Below are positions 51,235-58,419 of a DNA stretch of 60,949 nucleotides, piece after piece. Both the position numbers and the translations under genes were made by a program. Each line of letters begins with the position of its first letter. Positions within the stretch are counted from its first letter, which is position 1. Where the stretch lies: contig NZ_CAKKMV010000023.1 of the NCBI RefSeq assembly GCF_918697865.1, positions 1 to 60,949 of the forward strand, in the 5' to 3' direction. The notes beneath the pieces are model-generated. The model searched no databases. It had not been told where the DNA came from and saw only the letters and a list, made by a program, of their open reading frames with translations. The stretch comes from Massilia sp. Bi118. Lineage in GTDB: Bacteria > Pseudomonadota > Gammaproteobacteria > Burkholderiales > Burkholderiaceae_D.

Positions 51235-53436
51235 CTACGCCACGGAAGGCAATTTTGGCAACAGCTTGTCGAGTGTGATCGGATAGTCGCGAACGCGCAC
51301 GCCGGTGGCGTTGTAGATCGCGTTGGCTACCGCCGCGCCGACCCCGCAAATCCCCAGTTCGCCGACGCCCTTGGCCTTCATCGGCGAGGAGACGGGGTCT
51401 GGCTCGTCGAGGAAGATGACCTCCTGGTGCGGGATGTCGGCGTGCACCGGCACCTCGTACATGGCCAGGTCGTGGTTGATGAAGCAACCGATGCGCTTGT
51501 CGACCACCAGCTCTTCCATCAGGGTCGCGCCCACGCCCATGGTCATTGCGCCGATCACCTGGCTGCGCGCCGACTTCGGGTTCAGGATGCGGCCGGCCGC
51601 GCACACCGCCAGCATGCGCCGCACGCGGATTTCGCCGGTAATGGCGTCGACCCCGACCTCGACGAAATGGGCGCCGAAGGTCGACTGCTGATATTTTTTA
51701 TCGAGGTCGCCGTATTCCATCTTGTCCTCGGCATTCAGCTCGCCGCCTTCGGCCGCTTGGCGCAAGGGAATCGTACGCCCGCCGCCCGAGACCATGCCGT
51801 TCGCGAACTGCGCACTGGCCGGATCAAGACCAAGCGTCGAGGCCACCATCTCGCGCAGCTTGACGCAGGCCGCGTACACGCCGGCGGTCGAGCTGTTGCC
51901 GCCCCACTGGCCGCCCGAGCCGGCGGACACCGGATAGTTCGAATCGCCCAGGCGCACCACGATCCGGTCGAGCGGCAATCCCATCATCTCGGCCGCGGTC
52001 TGGGCGATGATGGTGTAGGTGCCGGTGCCGATATCGGTCATGTCGGTTTCGACGCTCACCTGGCCGTCGCGCTCCAGGCGCACCCGCGCCGCCGAACGCA
52101 TCACCAGGTTGTTGCGGAAGGCCGCCGCCATGCCGTAGCCGATCAGCCAGCGCCCTTCGCGCATCTGGCCCGGCAGCGGATTGCGCCTGTTCCAGCCGAA
52201 GCGCTCGGCGCCCTGGCGCAGGCAATCGACCAGGCGCCGCTGCGAGAACTTGCGCTCGCGCTTTTCCGGGTCGACGCTGGTGTCGTTCACGATGCGGAAA
52301 GTCACCGGGTCCATCTTGAGCTTCTCCGCCATTTCGTCGATCGCGATTTCGAGCGCCATCATGCCCGGCGCCTCGCCCGGCGCGCGCATCGCGTTCGCTT
52401 CCGGCAGGTCGAGCTTCGCCAGGCGCAGCGCGGTGTAGCGGTTCGGGCCCGCGTACAGCAAGCGGGTCTGCTGCACCGCCGTTTCCGGCTTGCCGTCCGG
52501 GAGGTCGCCGGACCAGCTCTCGTGGGCGATGGCATCGATCCGCCCTTCCCGCGTGCAGCCGATGCGGATGCGCTGGATGGTGGCCGGACGGTGGGTCGTA
52601 TTGTTGAACATGAGAGCGCGCTGCAGCGCCACCTTGACCGGCCGCCTGGCCTGGCGCGCGCCCAGCGCCGCCAGCAACGCCTCGGCGCGCAGGAACAGCT
52701 TGCCGCCGAAGCCGCCGCCGATGTAGGGCGAGAGCAGATGCACGTTCTCCAAGGGGATCCCGAGGGTCTTCGCCATGTCCTTCATGCCCCAGTTGACCAT
52801 CTGGTTGGCGGTGAAGATCGTCAGCTTGTCGCCCTCCCATTTCGCGATCGAAGCATGCGGCTCCATCATCGCGTGCGACTGGTCGGGCGTAGTGTAGATG
52901 GCGTCGAGCTTGACCGGCGCGGCGGCCCAGGTGGCGTCGAACTGGCCGGTGCGGGTCTCGGGCTTGTCTTCCTTCTTCGCGATCGGCGCGCCGTCCTTGG
53001 CTTTAGCCAGGTCGTATTCGCCCTTCGTCTTCGCATACTCGACCTTCACCAGCCCGGCCGCGGCGCGCGCCTGCTCGAAGGTCTCGGCCACCACCAGCGC
53101 AATCGCCTGGTGATAGTGCTCGATCCCGGGGCCGCCCAGCAGGGTCGCCGTGTTGAACTTGCCCTTGCCCAGCTTGCCGGCCGTCTGCGCGGTGACGATG
53201 GTGATCACGCCGGGTGCGCGCCTGGCGGCGGCCAGGTCCATCGAAACGATGCGGCCCTTGGCGATGCTGGCGCCGACCACGTAGCCGTAGGCGGCATTCG
53301 GGATCGCCTGGTTCTGCTCGTAGGCGTAGGGCGCGGTGCCGGTGGTCTTCAGCGGGCCGTCGATGCGGTCGGTGGGCCGGCCGACGACCTTCAGCTGGTC
53401 GATCGGGTTGGCGCCGGCGGGGGTGGTGAATTTCAT
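51235..53436 (-). CDS. paoC: Aldehyde oxidase molybdenum-cofactor subunit (PaoC-like)
   Basis: A 733-residue molybdopterin-binding subunit of the xanthine oxidase family, the length of E. coli PaoC (732). It has the two-domain layout: a first part (GRPTDRIDGPLKTTGTAPYA) and a large second part with GGGFGGKLF and QWGGNSS. It oxidises aldehydes to acids in the periplasm with PaoA and PaoB. It has no signal and is exported in complex with PaoA. Start chosen at 53436, preceded by AGGAGGG, two bases after the PaoB stop. A cofactor chaperone (PaoD) is not adjacent. Confidence 0.9.
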   Translation of the reverse strand: MKFTTPAGANPIDQLKVVGRPTDRIDGPLKTTGTAPYAYEQNQAIPNAAYGYVVGASIAKGRIVSMDLAAARRAPGVITIVTAQTAGKLGKGKFNTATLLGGPGIEHYHQAIALVVAETFEQARAAAGLVKVEYAKTKGEYDLAKAKDGAPIAKKEDKPETRTGQFDATWAAAPVKLDAIYTTPDQSHAMMEPHASIAKWEGDKLTIFTANQMVNWGMKDMAKTLGIPLENVHLLSPYIGGGFGGKLFLRAEALLAALGARQARRPVKVALQRALMFNNTTHRPATIQRIRIGCTREGRIDAIAHESWSGDLPDGKPETAVQQTRLLYAGPNRYTALRLAKLDLPEANAMRAPGEAPGMMALEIAIDEMAEKLKMDPVTFRIVNDTSVDPEKRERKFSQRRLVDCLRQGAERFGWNRRNPLPGQMREGRWLIGYGMAAAFRNNLVMRSAARVRLERDGQVSVETDMTDIGTGTYTIIAQTAAEMMGLPLDRIVVRLGDSNYPVSAGSGGQWGGNSSTAGVYAACVKLREMVASTLGLDPASAQFANGMVSGGGRTIPLRQAAEGGELNAEDKMEYGDLDKKYQQSTFGAHFVEVGVDAITGEIRVRRMLAVCAAGRILNPKSARSQVIGAMTMGVGATLMEELVVDKRIGCFINHDLAMYEVPVHADIPHQEVIFLDEPDPVSSPMKAKGVGELGICGVGAAVANAIYNATGVRVRDYPITLDKLLPKLPSVA

Positions 53437-53438
53437 CC

Positions 53439-54392
53439 TCAAGCCCTCCTGGCTTCGAGCAGCAGGCTGTCCAGCGTGCGCTGCACGAGCGTTACCTTGA
53501 ATGCGTTGTCTTCGTTGACGCGGGCATTGGCCAGCAGCTGGTCCGTCAAGGCCTTGCCGCCGCGCGGCAGCAGCTGCTCGGCGGCCGGCACGCGCCAGGG
53601 CTTGTGGGCGACGCCGCCCAGGGCCACGCGCCCGTTGCCATCGCGGCCGATGATCGCGGCCACCGACACCAGAGCAAAGGCATACGAGGAGCGGTCGCGC
53701 ACCTTCTGGTAGAAGTGCCGTCCCCCCAGCGGCTTCGGCAGGATCACGGCGGTGATCAGTTCGCCCGGCGCCAGCACGTGCTCGATGTGGGGCGTGTCGC
53801 CCGGCAGCCGGTGGAAGTCGGCGATCGGGATCACGCGCCGCCCACCGTCGGCCTTGACGGTTTCGACCTGCGCATCGAGCACCCGCATGGCGACCGCCAT
53901 GTCGCTGGGGTGGGTGGCGATACAGGCCTCGCTGGTGCCGACGATGGCGTGATGGCGGTTGAAGCCGCCGATGGCCGAGCAGCCGCTGCCGGGCGCGCGC
54001 TTGTTGCAGGGCTGGTTGGTGTCGTAGAAATAAGGGCAGCGGGTGCGCTGCAGCAGGTTGCCGGCGGTGGTGGCCTTGTTGCGCAGCTGCGGCGAAGCGC
54101 CGGCCAGCAGGGCCCGCGACAGCACGGCGTAGTCACGGCGCACGCGCGGATCGGCCGCCAGGTCGGTGTTGCGCACCAGGGCGCCCACGCGCAGGCCGCC
54201 GTCGTCAAGCGCTTCGATCCTGTCCATGCCGATGCCGTTCACGTCGATCAGGTGCGGCGGCGTTTCGATCTCCAGCTTCATCAGGTCGAGCAGGTTGGTG
54301 CCGCCGGCGATGAAGCGCGCGTGCGGCGTGGCGATGGCGGCGGATGCCGCTTCGGCCGGCGTCTTCACGCGCTGGTAGGTAAAGGCTTTCAT
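53439..54392 (-). CDS. paoB: Aldehyde oxidase FAD/iron-sulfur subunit (PaoB-like)
   Basis: A 317-residue FAD-binding subunit (E. coli PaoB is 318). The FAD loops are FIAGGTNLLDL near residue 27 and NKATTAGNLLQRTRC near 105. The insert RTRCPYFYDTNQPCNKRAPG, followed by GCSAI, has four cysteines that match the extra [4Fe-4S] cluster of the PaoB branch. It passes electrons between the Mo site and the acceptor. Its start overlaps the PaoA stop (ATGA). Confidence 0.9.
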   Translation of the reverse strand: MKAFTYQRVKTPAEAASAAIATPHARFIAGGTNLLDLMKLEIETPPHLIDVNGIGMDRIEALDDGGLRVGALVRNTDLAADPRVRRDYAVLSRALLAGASPQLRNKATTAGNLLQRTRCPYFYDTNQPCNKRAPGSGCSAIGGFNRHHAIVGTSEACIATHPSDMAVAMRVLDAQVETVKADGGRRVIPIADFHRLPGDTPHIEHVLAPGELITAVILPKPLGGRHFYQKVRDRSSYAFALVSVAAIIGRDGNGRVALGGVAHKPWRVPAAEQLLPRGGKALTDQLLANARVNEDNAFKVTLVQRTLDSLLLEARRA

Positions 54393-55060
54393 GCCTTGCC
54401 TCCCGCATCCGCGCCCGATACTTCCGCAATCGCTTCCATGATGTTGGAGTAGGCGCCGCAGCGGCAGATATTCCCGCTCATGCGCTCGCGCATCTCGGCC
54501 GGCGAGAGCAGCGGCCGCGCGTTCAGGTCGCCCGTTACGTGGCTGGGGATGCCGCGCTGGACCTCGTCCAGCATCGCCGCCGCCGAGCAGATCTGGCCCG
54601 GCGTGCAATAGCCGCACTGGTAGCCGTCGTGCTTCACGAAGGCCGCCTGCAGCGGATGCAGCTTGTCCGGCGTGCCCAGGCCTTCGATGGTCGTGATCTC
54701 GGCGCCCTCGTGCATCAGCGCCAGGCTGAGACAGGAATTGATGCGGCGGCCGTCGGCGATCACGGTGCAGGCGCCGCACTGGCCCTGGTCGCAGCCCTTC
54801 TTGGTGCCGGTCAGGTGCAGGTGCTCGCGCAGCAGGTCGAGCAGCGTGGTGCGGGTGTCAACTTCCTTGTCGTAGCGCTGGCCGTTGACGCGCAGGGCCA
54901 CCCGGGACAGCACCGGCGCCGGCGTCGATGCGTCCTTCTGCGCGCTGGCGCCGGGGGTCTGGGCGCCGGCCGCGCCGGGCAAGGCCGCCGCAGTGGCCGA
55001 CAAGGCGCCCGCAATCAGCAGATCGCGCCGCGCCGTATTGACATCTGGATGCTCGTCCAT
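54389..55060 (-). CDS. paoA: Aldehyde oxidase [2Fe-2S] subunit with Tat signal (PaoA-like)
   Basis: A 223-residue subunit with a Tat-type signal (ARRDLLIAGALSATAAA). The first [2Fe-2S] site is GCDQGQCGACTV, the second uses CGYCTPGQ and NICRCGAYSN. It guides export of the folded PaoABC complex and relays electrons. Start chosen at 55060, preceded by AAGGAAGC. It heads the operon paoA-paoB-paoC and is divergent from the hybrid histidine kinase, which could sense an aldehyde; that link is only positional. Confidence 0.92.
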   Translation of the reverse strand: MDEHPDVNTARRDLLIAGALSATAAALPGAAGAQTPGASAQKDASTPAPVLSRVALRVNGQRYDKEVDTRTTLLDLLREHLHLTGTKKGCDQGQCGACTVIADGRRINSCLSLALMHEGAEITTIEGLGTPDKLHPLQAAFVKHDGYQCGYCTPGQICSAAAMLDEVQRGIPSHVTGDLNARPLLSPAEMRERMSGNICRCGAYSNIMEAIAEVSGADAGGKA

Positions 55061-55215
55061 GGCTTCGCTTCCTTTCCCCGTGAGTGGCGCCGCCATCTTA
55101 AGTCGATTCGCCATCGGCGCCGCACACGGTTCGCCGGGCGCTGCCAGGCGTGTGGGCAGGATCCGCGATTGTTCGGTAAAATTGCCGGTTTGACCATAAT
55201 AAGCCCGTGCCCACG

Positions 55216-58050
55216 ATGACCCACCGCGACGCTTTCCTCGCCAATGGCGGCGACGCCGGCGCACGCACACTTGCGCAGGACTGGCACGCCCACCCGCTCG
55301 GCCCCATGCAGGACTGGCCGGCCGCGCTGCGCATGTCGCTCGGCATGGTGCTCGGCTCTTCCTTCCCTTCCTTCATCGCCTGGGGTGAAGAACTTTTCGT
55401 CTTTTACAACGACGCCTACGCGCCCATGCTGGGCAACAAGCCTGGCGCCATCGGCCTGCCCCTGCCCCAGCTCTGGTCCGAAGTCTGGGACACGATGGCG
55501 CCGCTGGCGCGCCGCGTGCTGGACGGCGAGGCCCTGTTCTTCGAGAACTTCCAGCTCACGGTCGAGCGCAAGGGCTACCCGGAACAGGCCTGGTTCACCT
55601 TCTCGTACAGCCCCCTCCGCGACGAGACCGGCGCCGTGCGCGGCCTGCTGTGCACCGTGGTCGAAGTGAGCGACAAGGTGCTGGCCCTGGCCCGCCACAA
55701 GGAAGCCGAGGAGCGCTACGCCCTGTGCCTGGAGGCGTCGGGGAATATCGGCACCTGGGCCTATGAGCTCGACACCGGCGCCACCTTCGTCGACGAACAG
55801 TTCGCGCGCCTGTTCCAGGTCGACGCCGCGCTAGCCAGGGCCGGCACCGACCTGGCGCGCTTTACCGGCATGATCCACCCGGACGACCGCCCGCGCGTGG
55901 TGGCCGCGATCGAGCAGGCCATCGCCTGCGACACCCTGTACGACGTCGAATACCGGATCCCCCAGCTGTCGCGCGAGAACATCTGGGTCAATGCGCGCGG
56001 CAAGGTGTTCCGCGACGTCGCCACCGGCAGGCGCCGTTTCGCCGGCGTGGCGGTCGACATCACGGAACGCAAGAAGGGCGAACTGGCGCGCCATGACAGC
56101 GAGCGGATCGCTTCCGAAGCGCTGCTGCGCGAACTGGAGAACCGGCGCCGCCTGGACGTGCTGCTGGACGCCGCCCCGGTCGGCATCGTCTATGTCGATG
56201 CGGACGGCGGCATGCTGGTCGCGAACGCCGCCAACCGCGCCGTGTGGGGCGACCACCCGAACGCCGGCCACGTCGACGAATACGGCGAATGGAAAGGCTG
56301 GTGGCCGGCCGGCGCGCCGCAGGGCGGACAGGCGCTGGGGCTGGACGAATGGCCGATCACGCGCGTGCTGCGCGGCGAGGACAGCGCCGGCGCCACCATC
56401 GAGATCGAACCCTTCGGCGCGCCGGGCACGCGCCGCACGATCCTGATCCGCACCGCCGCCATCCGCAACGAACACGGCGAGGTTGTCGGTGCGGTCGGCG
56501 CCAACATGGACATCAGCGCCCAGGTGGCGGCCGAGCGGGCGATGAAGGAGAGCGAAGCGAAGTTCCGCTCGATCGCCAATGTGATTCCGCAGATGGTGTG
56601 GTCGGCGCCGGCCAGCGGCGGCAACGACTACCTCAACAGCCGCTGGCCCGAATTCACCGGCCTGCCGCCGGAACGCTGCGCGGGCTACGGGTGGAAGGAA
56701 TACATCCACCCGGACGACCTGCCGGCGCTGGTGGAGGCCTGGGACCGCAGCCGCGATGGCGGCGCGCCCTTCGAAGTCGAGCATCGCCTGATCCACCACT
56801 CCGGCCAGTACCGCTGGGTGCTGAACCGCGCCGAGCCGATGACCGGCGACGACGGCGCCATCGTGCGCTGGATGGGCTCCCTGACCGACATCCACGACAA
56901 GAAACGCGGCGAGGAAGAACTGAAAGCGGCGGCGCGCCGCAAGGACGAGTTCCTTGCGATGCTGGCGCACGAGCTGCGTAATCCGCTGGCGCCGATCAGC
57001 AGCGCGGCCCAGCTGCTGGGCCACGTGGCCGCCGACGAGAACAAGGTGCGCCAGGCCAGCGACATCATCCTGCGCCAGGTGCGTCACCTGACCGGCCTGG
57101 TGGACGACCTGCTGGACGTCTCGCGCGTGACGCGCGGCTTGGTGGAATTACAGCGCGAGCGGGTCGACCTGAAGGCGGTGATGGCCAGCGCGGTCGAGCA
57201 GGCGCGCCCGCTGGTCGAGGCGCGCCGCCACCACCTGGACCTGGCGCTGGATGCCGCCCCGGCCTGGGTGGCCGGCGACCGCATCCGCCTGGTGCAGGTG
57301 GTCGCCAACCTGCTCAACAACGCCGCCAAGTACACTCCGCAAGGCGGCGCGCTCGCGCTTTCGCTCGAAGTAAGCAGCGGCCAGGCAAGCATCGCGGTGC
57401 GCGACAACGGCATCGGCATCGATCCCGAACTGCTGCCCCGGGTGTTCGAGCTGTTCACCCAGGCCGAGCGCACCCCGGACCGCGCCCAGGGCGGGCTGGG
57501 ACTGGGCCTGGCGCTGGTGAAGTCCCTGGTTGGCCTGCATGGCGGCAGCGTGGAAGCGGAGAGCGGCGGGCCCGGCATGGGCAGCACCTTCCGCATCCTG
57601 CTGCCGCTGGCGCAGGCCGGCCGGGCCGCCGCGTCCGGCGATGACGCAGCGGGGGCGCTGTACGCGCAGCCGGAGCGCCATGTTTTAATCGTCGACGACA
57701 ATGCCGACGCCGCCGAGTCGCTGGCCGAGATCCTGCGCGCCCTCGGCAACCGGGTGGCGGTGGCCCACGATCCGCGCCAGGCGCTGGCGCTGGCGGAACA
57801 GGACTGGCCCGAAGTCTTCATCCTCGACATCGGCCTGCCGGACATCGACGGCTACGCGCTGGCGCGCCGGCTGCGGGCGATGGCGGAGGGGCAGCCCACG
57901 CGCCAGCCGGCCCTGTACCTGGCCCTGACCGGCTACGGCCAGGCGCACGACAAGGTGCTGTCGAAGGCTGCCGGCTTCGACCGCCACTTCGTCAAGCCGG
58001 TGGATCTGGAAGCGCTGCTGGCCGCGCTGGCGGAAGCGCCGGGCCGGTAA
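55216..58050 (+). CDS. Hybrid sensor histidine kinase with several PAS domains and a receiver
   Basis: A 944-residue cytoplasmic kinase with no membrane helix. Four PAS-type domains lie in about residues 10-570; two are of PAS_3/PAS_4 type. HisKA has the phospho-His in MLAHELRNP (about residue 585), and HATPase_c has NNAAKYTPQGG, DNGIGIDPE and GLGLGLALVK. A receiver follows (about 820-940) with Asp in FILDIGLPD (near 872) and KPVD. It should autophosphorylate and pass phosphate to its own receiver. Start chosen at 55216; a GTG nine bases earlier is possible. It is divergent from paoA. Confidence 0.93.
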   Translation: MTHRDAFLANGGDAGARTLAQDWHAHPLGPMQDWPAALRMSLGMVLGSSFPSFIAWGEELFVFYNDAYAPMLGNKPGAIGLPLPQLWSEVWDTMAPLARRVLDGEALFFENFQLTVERKGYPEQAWFTFSYSPLRDETGAVRGLLCTVVEVSDKVLALARHKEAEERYALCLEASGNIGTWAYELDTGATFVDEQFARLFQVDAALARAGTDLARFTGMIHPDDRPRVVAAIEQAIACDTLYDVEYRIPQLSRENIWVNARGKVFRDVATGRRRFAGVAVDITERKKGELARHDSERIASEALLRELENRRRLDVLLDAAPVGIVYVDADGGMLVANAANRAVWGDHPNAGHVDEYGEWKGWWPAGAPQGGQALGLDEWPITRVLRGEDSAGATIEIEPFGAPGTRRTILIRTAAIRNEHGEVVGAVGANMDISAQVAAERAMKESEAKFRSIANVIPQMVWSAPASGGNDYLNSRWPEFTGLPPERCAGYGWKEYIHPDDLPALVEAWDRSRDGGAPFEVEHRLIHHSGQYRWVLNRAEPMTGDDGAIVRWMGSLTDIHDKKRGEEELKAAARRKDEFLAMLAHELRNPLAPISSAAQLLGHVAADENKVRQASDIILRQVRHLTGLVDDLLDVSRVTRGLVELQRERVDLKAVMASAVEQARPLVEARRHHLDLALDAAPAWVAGDRIRLVQVVANLLNNAAKYTPQGGALALSLEVSSGQASIAVRDNGIGIDPELLPRVFELFTQAERTPDRAQGGLGLGLALVKSLVGLHGGSVEAESGGPGMGSTFRILLPLAQAGRAAASGDDAAGALYAQPERHVLIVDDNADAAESLAEILRALGNRVAVAHDPRQALALAEQDWPEVFILDIGLPDIDGYALARRLRAMAEGQPTRQPALYLALTGYGQAHDKVLSKAAGFDRHFVKPVDLEALLAALAEAPGR

Positions 58051-58071
58051 GGTGGGCACGGGGTGCCCACC
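58051..58071 (+). terminator. Perfect 9-bp hairpin after the hybrid kinase
   Basis: GGTGGGCAC-GGG-GTGCCCACC begins right after the kinase TAA and lies between two convergent genes. A 9-base GC-rich stem with a tight loop should stop transcription in either direction, although no T-run follows. The sequence resembles a palindrome common in related genomes, as far as I recall. Confidence 0.55.
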
Positions 58072-58086
58072 CCTACGAGTAAAAAA

Positions 58087-58419
58087 TCAGCGCGGGCGGC
58101 CGAGCGCCTGCAGCGCCTTCAGCACATCCTCGTGCGCCGCCGCCCAGCCGCTCTGCGCCAGCACCGGCGCGCACTGCGCGCAAGGCTCGAAGGGATTGCA
58201 GGCATGGTCGATCTCGACATAGCGCGCGCCCGTCACCAGCTTGGCGGCGCGTGCGTCGGTGCGGCCGGAGACCGGCTCGCCCTCCTTGGACAGCCAGCGC
58301 TCGAAGGGCTCGAGCGCGACCCCGTTGGGCACGTACCAGCGCTTGCGGGTGGGATTCCAGCGAGCGCCGAGCTCGCGGGCCTGGTCTTTTTCCGCGTACG
58401 GAACATTCAGAAACGTCAT
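58087..58419 (-). CDS. DUF5710-domain protein with a cysteine cluster
   Basis: A 110-residue protein. The N-terminal half (TFLNVPYAEKDQARELGARW, KRWYVP) is a DUF5710 domain, a small nucleic-acid/DNA-primase-associated module. The C-terminal half has CNPFEPCAQC with a further His upstream, a possible metal site. The start at 58419 overlaps the stop of the hybrid kinase gene upstream (ATGA), so they are co-translated. Its role is not known. Confidence 0.8.
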   Translation of the reverse strand: MTFLNVPYAEKDQARELGARWNPTRKRWYVPNGVALEPFERWLSKEGEPVSGRTDARAAKLVTGARYVEIDHACNPFEPCAQCAPVLAQSGWAAAHEDVLKALQALGRPR

